From Gadus chalcogrammus (taxonomy: Eukaryota > Chordata > Actinopteri > Gadiformes > Gadidae), in contig NC_079420.1 of the NCBI RefSeq assembly GCF_026213295.1, positions 15,304,718-15,368,717 of the forward strand: 64,000 bases of DNA. Reading direction: 5' to 3'. The first letter of the stretch is position 1. Each line of letters starts with the position of its first letter. This document shows positions 1 through 14,484 of this stretch, piece by piece. A model generated the notes under the pieces. That model was not told the DNA's origin. It worked only from the letters and a program-made list of their open reading frames with translations, and did no database searches. Position numbers and translations under genes: made by a program.

Positions 1-1033
<1,033 letters not shown>

Positions 1034-1150
1034 GACGCGCGTGGTGTGTTCACAGAGGAACTGCTGTCAGTGCTATCAAAGCGTCTGCACATGTGGAGGG
1101 TGATCACACTATGTCCACTGGAGGCTGTGCCTTGGAAATACTACCATATT

Positions 1151-1272
1151 TGTGTGTCTGTGTGTGTGTGTGTGCATGTGCGTGTGTGTGTGTGTGTGTG
1201 GTGTGTGTGGTGTGTTGTGTGTGTGTGTGGTGTGTGTGTGGTGGTGTGTGTGTGTGTGTGTGTGTGTGTGTC
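1151..1272. repeat. (GT)n microsatellite
   Basis: Interrupted GT array with GTG slippage steps. Confidence 0.92.
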
Positions 1273-2730
1273 TCTGACATAGGGGCTGAATCAGATGGGG
1301 GGGGGGTGGCATTAATTAAGTTCTGATCCCTTCCTTCCGGGAGATGAAGTGGGAAGGTTAGGGATAGGGTCTGGGGTAGAGGGATTGGGGAGAGCAAGGT
1401 TAAGAGGACTGCCAACCTGTTTGAGGAAATCAAGATTGCAACCAGGGAATGAAGAGAGCGCGACAGGAGGACGGGTCGTACGAGGGGGTTCAATCACACG
1501 GCCTCCACTCCGAGGTGGAGGGGGGGTAAGGGGGCTCATAGAATTGACAATTTCCTTTCTCAATTAATACTGGAATTTTTTTTCCCCCTGGGCTTCGACA
1601 GATGCAATCTCCTGTTTTTTTGCTCAGAGGATGTGCATTTGTGACCTCTGCTCAGTTCCACAATGCAGCCACAAGGTCGTAGTCTTGTGCACAAAAGCCC
1701 AACATTAACACAATGCTGATATGCTGTTCTCTAGCGTCCGTTAATTCTGTTCTCTCCACTTGATTACAGGCATGCAGTAAAGTGTATCAAGGGCTAGGCC
1801 CATATCTATATAATTAAGTTAATATTTTTTGGTGTGGTTTTGCCTCCAGGGTGCTTTCTGCCTTTGCAACGCCCCCACAAGCTCTGCTTTCTCCACGATT
1901 TTAAACGTCCTGCACTGAGAAAACCGAGCTCATCTGCACTATAGCTGTATAGCTATAGTGTCTAGTGTATAGCTGCCCACATTCCACATTCACCTACTTT
2001 TGCACCTACAAACCCTCCCGCCTGTTCATGTGAGTCATTTTTAAAAAATACAAAAATGAAAGAAGCAGAGCTGGTGTGTTTGCTTATTCGTTTGAATTAG
2101 CAGAGACACCGTGAGCCTCCGTCATGGCTCCATCTACTGCGTCCCTTTGAATAAGGACTGATTTTAGAAGAAGGCATTCAGCATTGAGACACTGGTGGTG
2201 TCGTCCCCAACACAGTGACCTGGTCCACCTTTCTGTTTGAGAGTTAGAAGTAAGATGTTCTTCTTCTTCCTTCTTTATGTGTTATTTCGGAGCAGCTATT
2301 AGCAGCAGGGTTTCCCAGAGCAGAGGCCGCTGCTGAGGAACAAATGCTTCTGATTGAGTTGGTGTACTCACTGCGCTGGCGGTGCCGTCCGTGTCTGTAA
2401 GCCGCTGGTGCAGATCAAACCAGACCGTCTGCGACACCGAGAAGAAGCACACACAGAACACAACCACAGCTGCATGTCAGGAGAGCAGAACACAAACCAG
2501 CCGTAAGCAAAAGGGAAACCGGAAGCCAGAATCACTCAATTGCTATAACAACGTGCAAGAAACAAGAAACTGCTTGACAGCTAGACCGCAGACACAGAGG
2601 AGACCGCAGACACAGAGGAGGCTTTGCTCGTCTCATCCAAAACAGTGGGTGGAAGATGTAGAGAATTACGTATTTTGCGTTCTTTGGACTGTATCACAAA
2701 CCAGCCAGCTACTGTATGTAGATGACAGAC
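1273..2730. other. unassigned intergenic DNA
   Basis: Mixed-composition DNA with short G, C and T runs. I see no gene, RNA or inverted-repeat element in it. Confidence 0.3.
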
Positions 2731-2897
2731 ATGGGTCGGCTCAGCTCAGTAGGAAAAGCTGGTTGACTTGTAAGCAGAAGGCTGCTAGTTCAATACCTGG
2801 CTCCTCCTAGCTGAGTGTCCAGTGTCCCTGAGCAAGACGCCTCACCCTAACTGCTCCTGACGAGCTGGTTGTCGTCTTGGATTTTACTCCACCGTCG

Positions 2898-2961
<64 letters not shown>

Positions 2962-3058
2962 TGTGTGTTGTGTGTGTGTGTTGTGTGTGTGTGTGTGTGT
3001 ACGTAAGTCACTTTGGTTGAAAGCGTGTGCTTAATGCCGTAAATTTAAAATGTAAAGT
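2731..3058 (+). mobile_element. tRNA-derived SINE with GT-expanded centre
   Basis: The 5' part looks like a tRNA gene: A-box-like GGCTCAGCTCAGTAGG, then AAGGCTGCTAGTTCAATACC at the B-box position. It continues into the usual fish SINE body (TCCCTGAGCAAGACGCCTCA, AACTGCTCCTGACGAGCTGG). The 3' end reads AAGTCACTTTGGTTGAAAGC, then TTAATGCCGTAAATTTAAAA and an AATGTAAAG tail, the common LINE-like tail of fish SINEs. About 100 bp of GT repeat (2897-3000) sits where the family has a short GTGTGTGAATG stretch. Confidence 0.75.
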
Positions 3059-4344
3059 AAACTTGCAATGCATTGAAATGAATTATACTCGGCTGTTGGT
3101 GTCATGGTCTGTTTTCTAGTTCCTGTCTTCTGTCTCCCTCAATTGAAGGACAGACTGACATCCTGTCATTCTGTCGAGCTGGTTGTTTCTGCTACGGTGA
3201 ATGAGTAGTTCAATGTATTAGGGAGGTGCCCTTTATCTAGCCTCCTCTCCCTGTGTTGTACAATCCCCTAAGCCTCTTGTTTGAGTGTATATATTTACTC
3301 ATGAACAGCCCCTCACAACACACACATCCAGCCATGTACTCTCATGTATCCTTCATGAGGCTAAAGCCGCAGTATTTCTATTTAGGGGACTGCCATATTA
3401 CAGCGCATTATGTGTGTGACAGGCTTAAAGCAAAAGATGATTTGTGATTGTTTTCTGTGTCGTGTAAACCACTCCAAACTCCACAGTGATGACGTAGCCC
3501 ACACAGCTCACACGCATTTGGAGTCTGTTAAGTACGTTTTACAAAACAGGACATGAACTCACAGAGATATGAAGACAAGTCAATGCAGAAAAGGAAACGT
3601 TTAAAGCAGATAATAGACGATTTGCATGTTGAATATATCACATGCATCCAACGATTTAGAGACCAATAAGCCATTCCATGAAATACATATATATATATAT
3701 ATTATAATAATATATATATATATATATGTATAACCGGGAGACTGCTATCTTGTTGTCTTTTGTTCTTCTAAATACCTCTTATAGTTTGTTATATGGACTT
3801 TTTTTGCATGATGACCCTTCCCAAAAGTGCCATCCAGAAGACCACATTACGGCTTATTATAAGTTTATTAATTTAGTTAGTATCAGAGTGAAAATCATCT
3901 GAATAACTTGTGTATCAATACAAAAAACTTTTAGAGACAGTGGACCTGGTAAACACATTCACACTTCCACCTGGCAGGACTTCAAACACGTTGTTCCCAG
4001 TGGAACCGGTTTAGGAGAGCCCAACTACAGGCTGGGTTTTCTTTAATGGCACACTGGAACCCACCTGGGCTTTAAGGACATTGAAATATTCAACGCATAC
4101 TTTAACATATAGGATGAGGCCTTGATTGTATTTTTACTATTCATTCTCTTTGAGTATTATTTTTCATAAAATATGTATTTTCGTCATCTAGAAAACACAC
4201 ATACACAAACACACAAGCAAACACTATTGAAGCTAGCAAGTCCTGCTCGTGGCAGCACTACATTTCAAATGCTAATTATTCAAATCGAGACTGAGAGCTG
4301 GAGAGGGATGAAGAAAACAGGTTGAGAGATTGGGCGATAGAAGA
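3059..4344. other. unassigned AT-rich intergenic DNA
   Basis: No coding or element signature apart from a 43-bp alternating TA palindrome at about 3686-3728. Confidence 0.3.
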
Positions 4345-4467
4345 TTGAGAGCAGAGAAGGAGAGAGGNNNNNNNNNNNNNNNNNNNNNNNNNNNNNNNNN
4401 NNNNNNNNNNNNNNNNNNNNNNNNNNNNNNNNNNNNNNNNNNNNNNNNNNNNNNNNNNNNNNNNNNN

Positions 4468-4510
<43 letters not shown>
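4345..4510. repeat. (GA)n array containing a 100-N assembly gap
   Basis: GA-rich sequence runs up to the Ns at 4368 and resumes as pure GA at 4468. The gap of exactly 100 Ns is a placeholder of unknown true length. Confidence 0.95.
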
Positions 4511-4511
<1 letters not shown>

Positions 4512-4750
4512 GTCGAGGAACAGCAAGGGGAGTAAGATAGACGTTTTTAGTTATATGTCCTCCTATAATGTTTTGCAGTCGTTTCATTATGAGTGTTGAT
4601 GTGATGAGTGATTGGACTGTCATAAGGCGAGGACAGTAAGGGACCAATCATAGACTCTCTCAGGAGGATGAATGAGGAGGCAGACAGAAAGATAACAGGG
4701 TGCCATGCGGCACGGACAGCACTGAGGGACATTTGAAAAGGGGCGCCTGG

Positions 4751-4855
4751 GTGTGTGTGTGTGTGTGTGGTGTGTGTGTGGTTTGTGTGTGTGTGTGTGT
4801 GTGTGTGTTGTGTGTGTGTGTGGTGTGTGTTGTGTGTGTGGGTGTGTGTGTGTGT

Positions 4856-4894
<39 letters not shown>

Positions 4895-5024
4895 TTGTGG
4901 GTTTGTGGATGTGTGTGTGTGGTCTGTGGTGTGTGTGTGGTGTGTGTGTGTGTGTGTGTGTGTGCGTGTGGGTGTGTGTGTGTGTGTGGTGTGTGTGTGT
5001 GTGTGTGTGTGGTGGGGTGTGTGT

Positions 5025-5067
<43 letters not shown>

Positions 5068-5160
5068 TGTGTGTGTGTGTGTGTTGTGTGTGTGTGCGTG
5101 TGTGTGTGTGGTTGTGTGTGTGGGTGTGTGGATGTATGTGTGTGTGTGTGTGTATGTGAG
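4751..5160. repeat. long interrupted (GT)n array
   Basis: About 400 bp of GT with frequent GTG slips and a few other substitutions. All overlapping open frames are repeat artefacts. Confidence 0.95.
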
Positions 5161-5525
5161 TGAGTGTGTGCTTGTTGGTACATGTGCATGTCTAGTGTGT
5201 GTGTTTTTGTGTGAGTGTATGTGTGGGGGGGGAAGGGGGTGACATGATTGGGCATCAGCCAGCATCCGCAGTAAGTGTGACTGTGACAGTAGACAGGGTT
5301 GATGGACATGAGGGGGGGGTCAATTATTGATTTCATCTTTTTAGACTAAAAAAGACACAGGACTCCGATTATTTACTTGTGACCCCCCCCCCCCCCCCAA
5401 TTCACACAAACACACACACACAGACGCAACCCCATCTCTGTGATATCGAGGCATCGACCACTCAATGCTAACACCTCTCTAGTCTGTTCATGCCTCTGCT
5501 CTGTGTCGTTCACACATGCATGCAC

Positions 5526-5562
5526 GCACACACACACACACACACAACACACCACACACACA

Positions 5563-5652
<90 letters not shown>

Positions 5653-5653
5653 T
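5526..5653. repeat. (CA)n microsatellite
   Basis: CA array with AACA and ACCA interruptions, opposite in strand to the GT array 370 bp upstream. Confidence 0.95.
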
Positions 5654-6066
5654 ACATGAATCCTATGATGGAGAAAAAAGACCAACGTTTCATGAGACAT
5701 TTAAAATGGTTATTTCAACAGGTCCAGAATGTGTAATTAATTATTTTCATGTTGTTCAGATTCGTTTAATACGTGATCTGGGCGCACCGGACTCCCAATG
5801 TCCATGATTAACCGATTCTATAATGATATAATGAAAAGAGGATTAGTCAGAAGTATTCAGACACCATAATGACGGACACAAATTAGTCCTTATTGGGCTT
5901 GAGTCAGATGGAAGCCTGCTTATTGCTGCATGAAACGTTGTGATGGAGGGTTTGACTCTTGACCTCTCGTCCGCAGAGTGGCCGGAGAGAGAGCACTACC
6001 TGGGCCGGTAAGTAACCTCGTCTGCCACTTTTCACACAAATGTTTTTTCACTCGAGGCCTGGGGTC

Positions 6067-6067
<1 letters not shown>
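5654..6067. other. unassigned spacer between arrays
   Basis: Ordinary AT-rich sequence. Nothing recognised. Confidence 0.3.
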
Positions 6068-6163
<96 letters not shown>

Positions 6164-6167
6164 TGTG

Positions 6168-6206
<39 letters not shown>

Positions 6207-6273
6207 GATTTGCATGTATTCAAAGTAGGCTTTTTACGTTTCCAATGTGATTACACACCATCTTCTGTGTGTT

Positions 6274-6327
<54 letters not shown>

Positions 6328-6350
6328 TGTGTGTGTGTTGGTGTGTGTGT
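6068..6350. repeat. two (GT)n arrays
   Basis: GT arrays at 6068-6205 and 6277-6350 separated by about 70 bp of unique sequence. Confidence 0.93.
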
Positions 6351-6747
6351 GTTTTTCTTTTTCTTTTTGGGGGAAATGTTTCCTGTTGTCTTTGGATGCG
6401 TCTGTTTGCATGCACAGGCACATATGGCTGTGTTTAATTAACAAGATGTTTGTGTCTTAAACACATGCTGCAGGCATGTGTGTGCATGTGTTGTGCCATA
6501 TAATACGAGTGCATGTTTGTGAGTGATGGGCATGTGGTTTATATACCAAGGCCATTCAACAAGACCACATGAATCTATCCCATATCCCGGTTTCCATGGT
6601 AACCAGTGGCTACTTATCACAAGAGTCCCAACAGATCAAACAGGTGTGCACTGATGCCTCTCGACGACTGTTGCTATGAACCTTTGTTCCTTGCAACACA
6701 GGTGCTTTCACTAGTGCTGGAGCCTGCAGGAGCCCATAAAACATTAG

Positions 6748-6912
6748 TGTGTGACTGTATGTAGGTGTGTGTGTGTGCATGTCTATGTGTGTATGTGTGT
6801 GTGTGTGTGTGCGGGTGTGAGTGTGTGTGTGTGTGCGCATGCATGTTTTTCTGTGCATACGTGCGTGTATGTGTGTTCGTGCATGCGTGTGTGTGTGCGC
6901 GTGTTCACGTAT
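6748..6912. repeat. degenerate TG-rich tract
   Basis: TG repeats heavily interrupted by CA, CG and AT steps, suggesting an old decaying array. Confidence 0.75.
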
Positions 6913-7356
6913 GTGTGTCTGTATGGACATAATAACATACATCTCCTCCTACGGCTAGTGGGGGGTCTGTGAGGGACAGAGGAGTATCATCGGTCAACTA
7001 CAAGTTAAACGCTGACAAAGGGGAGGGGGGGGGGGGGGGGGAAATGAGTCCCCCAATGAACCAAACGAAGAAGAAACCAATCGCCAGTGCGAGAGAGGAG
7101 GGAGACTGTCAAGAAAAAGGGAGGAGGAGGGGGGGGCAGGAAGGAAGAGGGACGAGAGGAGAAAGAACTGAGACTGGGGATGGAGACGTGACTATAGAGA
7201 CAGAAAATAAAGGCTTGCACACCAGATAGTGGGCCCAGCAGGGGCCCTTTGACTCACAGGGCCTGCCGCTCACACCTCGGCTCCCTGCTACGACACCCCT
7301 CCCCATCTCGCCCACCCCTATGTCCCTCACTGCACTGTGGTGCCTCTCCTATTGCT

Positions 7357-7387
7357 CTCTCTCTCTCTTTATGTCTCGTCTGTCTCT

Positions 7388-7420
<33 letters not shown>

Positions 7421-7500
7421 CTCTCTCTCTCCTCTCGCTCTCGCTCTCTCACTCTCACATTCTATGCCTCCGTCTGTCTCTCGCTCTGTCTCTCCCCCCC
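7357..7500. repeat. CT-rich tract
   Basis: Imperfect CT repeats with pyrimidine-rich flanks. Confidence 0.85.
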
Positions 7501-7677
7501 TCCCTCCCCTCTCTTCAGCACCCAGCAGCACCTGGCTCTAACCCTGCCCCCTGCGGTGGCTCAGTGGCTTCCTCCGTCCTCCTCTCCGCCTGTTCCTCCC
7601 TCGCCCGCCCACGTCCAGCACTTGTTGAGTTCCTCATCATCACGCTGCTGTCTCCATCCCCCTCTGTCTCCACCCGG

Positions 7678-7678
<1 letters not shown>

Positions 7679-7767
<89 letters not shown>

Positions 7768-7774
7768 ACCACAC

Positions 7775-7855
<81 letters not shown>

Positions 7856-7878
7856 CATACACACACACACACACACAC
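7679..7878. repeat. (CA)n microsatellite
   Basis: 200 bp of CA with a few interruptions. Confidence 0.95.
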
Positions 7879-8145
7879 GCACAGGCACCCCAGCTCAAAT
7901 GTCAAAGAAAATAATTAAATATTGGAGGAAATTATTGTGTGATGGTATGATGTTGATGTTTGTATGAATGGAAATAGTCTAGTACCATATGGACCAGGCC
8001 TACTACCACCATATGCAAATACAGACAAACAAAACATCTCTGCAGCAATATATTAGCATATTATACATATGCCTGGTAGGATGCTGGGGGTTTTGATGTA
8101 TGTGTACTGTAATCTATTGTTATTAACTATATATGTATATAAATA

Positions 8146-8490
<345 letters not shown>

Positions 8491-10430
8491 CCACATGGTA
8501 TCTTCAATATGGTGCTCAGCCTACATGACACTCTACCACTTCTCTTCTCTAACTAACACTTCTCCTCCACCACCTACCTCACATCCCTTGTCTAGAATAG
8601 CACCTCCTCCACCCCTCCTCTCTCCATTCTTTCAACACCCACCCCCCTCTCTCTCCCCTCCTCCGCCATCCAAGCATGTTAGCTCTCAGACCCTGCTCCC
8701 CCTCCCAGCTTGGTGTGGTCCCCAAGAGTCCAAATGAAATCCTTGAAGCAATGCTTAAAGGGCTCAGTGTTGCCATGCATGGACTGAGCCTGGTACTCAG
8801 ATATGACGAAGAGGCTACTCCTGATTACCTAAACGATGGGACACCTCAGCCTTTGACTGGGTGTTGTGTGTAGGGATCAATACATATAAAATACATATTA
8901 TTACCTTACAAGTCCCATTCAGCTTGTTCTGAGGGACAGGTGATCAAGTCTTCATCGAAAGACAACCATTTGAAACATCCTTAAAGCAAACCCGAATACA
9001 CCGCTATGATTCTAATTGTCTATAAAAGACTCATTGTACTTAAAGATTGTTGTGTTAAGTTTTCTAACAGAAGTTATTGAAGCAATGGTCGGTTTTGGCA
9101 GGACTTGAGGTCATATGACATTAACTGCAGCAGGGAAGGAAAGCATTTTCTTCCCAGGATCGAGGCGTGATCTAGATAATATATGGACAGATACTACCTT
9201 TGATATTTACCCATGTGCTTTAGCCCCTGCATTTCCATCACAGTCTGACAGTTGAACAACAATAATTCAATTGTACTAAAACAATTAATAGAAGCAGTCT
9301 AAAAAAAAACATGTGCATCACACCAAAGTAATACAAAATGTTCCCCTGGGATGATTAATTATTACGTATGCTAATGAGAGGACAGCAGTGGGAAATCTGT
9401 TCTTTCACAGATTGAGTAAATGGAAATGTTTCATGTGGATGAGACAGAGACATTCTGCTCTTCAGTGAATTCCATTTCCATTTGCTGGTTTCAGCGACAG
9501 ATGCTCAGAGAGAGCGGAGCACATGTACCTCCCCCACATGAGCAGCAATTACTGCAATGAGCAAATGAAGGGCCGTGTTCCATCAGGGGCATCGTGGGGG
9601 GTAGAGAGAGAGAGAGACGGCGCCAGAGACCCAGGGAAACGGGAGAGAGGGGAAGGAGGCAGAGTGAGGAAGGAGAGAGTAACACATAATTGTCTTCCCT
9701 CGCCTCTCTGTTCGCCACCCGTTAAATATACACACAATCCCTCCATTTCTCCCCATGTGGATAATACCGCAGTTGATATAAAAAAGAAATGCGTCCACTT
9801 ATTTTATTTACTTTACTCTCTTGCTCTCACTCTCTGTATCTCTCAATGCCGCTCTATTTTTCTTTCTATCTTTCTGTCGCTCTCTCCCTCACTCTCTCCA
9901 TGCACTCCTTTCGTCTTCTGTGCCTTGTCGTCTTGTCACATCACAAGGGGAAGTGTAACCTATGCCTGCTGGCATGAATACGTGAGCTCTAAGGCAGGGC
10001 GGGGTTCGGACCGGTGTCTTAACGGCTCAGAGCGTTTAGGTAAACAATGTCCCCCTGCCCCACCTGGCTGACTTTCCATCTGTCTGTGTGTTTAGTCATC
10101 AGGTAGCGTCACTGGTTTGACTAACGGTTCCTCTGTCCGTCCGGTTCTGTCTGTCCGTTGGTCTGCTTGACTGTCTTGCTGTCTTAGTGAGAAAAGGAAA
10201 AGGGAGTTAGGGGAAGGGAAAATATGGAGAGAATACAGAGAGAAGAGAAGGAGTGAGATGGGGGGGAAGGAGAAAGTGTTTGTGTTACCGCCACGCTGGG
10301 CAGGACAGAGCCACTTCCTGCTCAGCTCCCTTCCCTCGCCGCCTGTGACTCCGCTCGCTTTCAGTCCACTAAAATAAAATCAATACCAAACGCTAGGAGG
10401 TGAGAGGTGAGGCTGGAGAAGATGTGTGTC

Positions 10431-10432
<2 letters not shown>
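8491..10432. other. unassigned intergenic DNA with a complex island at 9340-9600
   Basis: Mostly low-feature sequence. The 9340-9600 part is complex, with TAAT cores and repeated CATTTCCATTT-like motifs, and looks unlike the surrounding simple repeats. No gene seen. Confidence 0.3.
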
Positions 10433-10476
<44 letters not shown>

Positions 10477-10510
10477 TGCATGCAGGTGTGTGCCTGTGTG
10501 TGTGTGTGTG
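10433..10510. repeat. (GT)n microsatellite
   Basis: GT array followed by G-rich sequence and a purine-rich GGAGGA stretch to about 10660. Confidence 0.92.
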
Positions 10511-11097
10511 GGGGGTGGGGGGGGTCGTCTTTATTGGAGAAGGGCGTGGAAAGTAACCGAAAGGAAGGAGGAGGAGCAGCTGGAGGAGGAGCGAGGAGGA
10601 GGACAGAAAGAGGAGGGAAGGAGAGGAGGTTGGAGGGGGAGGAAGGGGAGAGGGGACATTCTTAATGAATTGTGTTGGTAGCTCGTAACCTGCCGGGCGG
10701 ACCAAACGATTTCCAAAGGTTAGTGGTTTACATGCCGGCCGCGCGGCAAGGAGACGCCCATTTCCCTGAGGCTTTACTGTTATTCCAGACCTTTACCTGC
10801 ACGCCTCCCCTGGTTATTTCTCTGGCTGCCTCTAAGTACAAAGACCTTCATCTCCCAGTGAAGAGCGCAATTTATCCCGCTGTAATGAAATAGAATTATT
10901 TAGCGGGCTGCCCATAATCGTTACTCTGAATCCAGAGGATAATTGCACCCAATTGTCACCACGAAATATATCTATTTTTTTGCCTAGAGGGAGAGAGTGA
11001 GGAGAAGAGAGATTATCTGTGTAACAAAGGTGGGTAAGGTATGTGAAAAATGGGACGCCCATTATGTGCATGTGCCATTGCACGTACTTGGATGAGT

Positions 11098-11352
11098 GTA
11101 TGTGTGTGTGTGTTGTGTGTGTGTGTGTGTTGTGTGTGTGGTGTGTGTGTGTGTGTGTGTGTGCATGTGTGTTTAGGTGTGTTTGTTTGTGTGCGTATGT
11201 GTGTGTGTGTTAGTGTGTGTGTGTGTGTTTGCGTGTGTTTGTATGTGCGCTGTGTGTGAGTTTGCGCGTGTTTGTGTGTGTGTGTGCGTTTGTGTAAGCG
11301 TGCATGCGTGTGTTTGTGTGCGTGTGTGTGTGTGCGTATTTGTATGTGTATG
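11098..11352. repeat. degenerate GT/GTTT-rich array
   Basis: GT repeats with many TTTG and TGCG interruptions. Confidence 0.88.
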
Positions 11353-12099
11353 TTGCGTTGGTGCAGCGTGCCGTTGCGTGTCTCCCTTTGTGTGGCGGCC
11401 GGCCAGCAGGACCTTGAGCAGCGGGCTCCAGTGCACCTTGGCTAATATCTGGAGCATGATGTCTCCTGTGGGAGGCTATCGAGCGACGAGCAGGAACCCG
11501 GCCGGAGAGACGGAGACGAGGGAAAGGACTGAGGGGAAAGGGAACGAGGAACAGGGCACGCTGGCGGGAGAGAGCTGACAGAGGAAACAGAGAAGGGCGC
11601 TGTTCTGATGGCTGCATTGTGGAGGGGCTCTGGGTCTCCTGCTGCACACTGTGATAACAACACGCTCACGCTGCCTCCCAGAGGATACATGGCCCTGTTG
11701 AACTGGGTCACCAGGGCTCCGCCTCAGTGGACGCTGAGCGGGGTTCTATAGAGTTCTACACGACACCCCTTAAGCCCCTAACATCTCAGGAGAAAAACAA
11801 ACAGACAAAAGCATCGACTGACTGCCGACGTCTGAGGTTTATAATCTAGGATCATGGGTTATGTATACAGTACATATATTTTTAATGCAACGACCGTCTC
11901 TCACAGGTGCAAACCATTGTACCACTAACCTCTCTGTTCCCACCCTGCTATTGTTTCAAACTTAATTTCCAAGTGGCAGTCCCTGTGAATGTGGAGCAGG
12001 TTGCCTGGTAACAACGAGGGTTGCTGTTGGATCCTTCTGGCGGTGTTGAGGTGTGTGTGAGTAGGACACAAGGGGTGGTTGCTCTGCATTCCGTGTGTG

Positions 12100-12470
12100 A
12101 ATGTGAGCACAGTGTGTGCGTGTGTGCGGTTTGCATGTGTGCGGGGCGGGGGTGGTTTGTGTGTGAGCGGGGGGGGTGGTGGTGGGGTTGGTGGTGGTGT
12201 GTGGTAGGGTAAGGGGGTGTTGGTGTGTTTGTAGGGGTGCTGGTGCTGGTGGCGTGTGTTGTGGGGGTAAGGGTGGGGGTGTGTTGTAGGGGTGCTGTGG
12301 CGTGTGTGTGGGGGTAAGGGTGGGGGTGTGTTTGTGCGTTCGTGGGAGAGGGGGTGGTGGTGGTGGTGGGTGGTGTGTGTGTGGGTCGGCGGTGGGGTTG
12401 GTGATGTGTGTGCGTGGGTGTGGTGGTGGGGGTGTTTGTGTATGTGGTGGGGGGGAGGGTGTGGTCACTT
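12100..12470. repeat. GGT/GT-rich low-complexity tract
   Basis: Irregular GGTGGT, GTGTG and GGGG runs on the plus strand without a fixed period. Open frames on both strands reflect composition. Confidence 0.8.
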
Positions 12471-12839
12471 ATTATTTCAGTGAAGAGAGGTCTGACATCT
12501 TTGTCGGACCGAATATGGGCGACTGAGTGGGCCCCATCATTGTCGGCGTGGAGAAGACACCCATGACCCCCCCCCCCCCCCCCACCTCGCAACGCTGAGA
12601 CAATAACAAGGTCGGGGCGGGGGGCTTCAGAGGGACAGCGCCGTGTCGCTTAACCGCCATTAAAGAGGAATAGAAACGGAACAGCGCTGATGTCAGCGAT
12701 AGGCCGCGATATTAACAGGACATTTGCGCGAAGCGCCGGGGCGCGGTGGGGGGGGGGGGGGGGGGGCTGTCCGCTAAATGGACGCCCGTGGTTCATTTAC
12801 AGGTGTTTGTCATCTCACACGCACATCCGCCACTCAACA

Positions 12840-13303
12840 GGCTGTGGGATGTTTTTCTTGAATAACAGCCAGGCCGTAAATAAAGTGATATCCCTGCTTA
12901 TCAGTCATCCTCTTACCTTCTGCGTCCCCTTCCCCTCATTGTTCCTCCTGCGGCAGTTGGCTGAGAAACAGATTTCAGCCCTTTTTATTCCGGCGAGCTT
13001 TGATTTCAATGACTCAATGTCCCTCTGCCCCGGGGGTGTCACTGTTGGTAATTAAAATCGGCCGTAAATTGGATTCTTGGCTGGCTATGACACCATGCCG
13101 ACCCTCGGACCCCTGCCCTCTCTGCCTGCTCTAGGAGACAGGCTGGCTTCAACCAAGGGAACTGTTATTAAATTCTGCGTAGTGGGGACTCTAACGTTCA
13201 GTCGCTTACTGTTTTTCAGAGATTTATATTATGTAGACGAAAAGAAGCGATGCGGGAGATTCAAATTGTGTCCTTTTCCCATTATTAAAATACCTTCTGC
13301 TGG
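12840..13303. other. complex single-copy island
   Basis: About 240 bp (12840-13080) of balanced, non-repetitive sequence with homeodomain-like cores (TAATTAAAATC, GTAAATAAAG) and no sustained reading frame. This profile is common in vertebrate conserved non-coding elements; conservation cannot be tested here. Confidence 0.3.
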
Positions 13304-13305
13304 TT

Positions 13306-13336
<31 letters not shown>

Positions 13337-13351
13337 TGTGTGTGTGTGTGT

Positions 13352-13416
<65 letters not shown>

Positions 13417-13436
13417 CTGTGTTGTGGTGTGTGTGT
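13304..13436. repeat. (GT)n microsatellite
   Basis: GT array with three GTG slips. Confidence 0.95.
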
Positions 13437-14484
13437 GCAGGACACAAGTCATGGCAGTATATATAGCGCCCACTCTTTTTGACTCTCGCCTCTGGTACTC
13501 CTGCTTGATGTTTGTCTGGCTGCAAACGGTGTGCTGTGTGGAGTCCACATCGTTTGTGAGCATTGCTGTTGTTTTGTGTTTTCAGGCGCCTGCTCTTCAC
13601 GCGGTGCAGATTTCCATTGGCGTGGCGCACCTTGGAAGACTAGTGATTTTGTTGTTGTTAAATATTGACTTTCATGACAACAAGTCTCTGTCTCCCTCAG
13701 TGAGCTGCGTCCTCACTTCTCGCAGGCCAACCGTTGCCTGCTGAAATGCACGACTCTGTTTACCCGTTACAGCAATCTAGCGACTCGCCTTCATGCTCCC
13801 TATCAAGAAAATTAAGGAGAACGCAGAGTTTCCCAAAGGAGGAAGATCTCAGCAGAGTGGTTCGGATAAAGCCTGTGTTGATATTCCAGGACCTTGACTC
13901 TTGACCCTTCCCTCCATCTCTTTCTGTTGGCGGTATATCCCGCCAAGGTCAACGAGGGATGTCAACAAAAACAATGACGTAAGTTTCGCTCAGTTTTTGT
14001 CCATGTTTACGGAAAATAATGTAATGTAATTTAAATAATGTACACGTGACTTCTATGATGCGCCTACAAATAAATGCACGGTGCAAACATGTCGCAGATG
14101 ACTACATCAAAACGAGTGTCAGACAAGAAGAATAAAGTATACTTTGTTGATTTGCAATATGCTTTCATTTATTCACATGTTGCACAATCACGGTGTGTTG
14201 TTATGACTTTACCTGACAATAAAAGGAGAGCTGTGCCTCTGACTACGTGTGAGCTTATTACCGCCATGTGCTTTTTCCACCACATTGGAGATCTCACCCA
14301 GACTCAAAACTGTGTCAATCAATTCAATCAGAGGCGCTTATAAAGCCATTACAATCTAGCTGAGCAGCAGGCCCGTGTCGCTCAACTGGCCTGCGAGTAA
14401 TTATCATTAAGCAGGCACGGAAAACGATGGATGGAGGGGGAAATGGAGACCGTAATGGATTCATAAGATATAGACGGGGAGAAC
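13437..14484. other. unassigned intergenic DNA
   Basis: Unique sequence. The 14200-14420 part, including TCAATCAATTCAATCAG and GTAATTATCATTAAGC, is complex and rich in homeodomain-like cores. No gene seen. Confidence 0.3.

Noticed and set aside
2740..2800. A functional tRNA gene
   Set aside because: Only the A- and B-box-like parts fit. The cloverleaf is poor and the sequence continues into a SINE body and tail.
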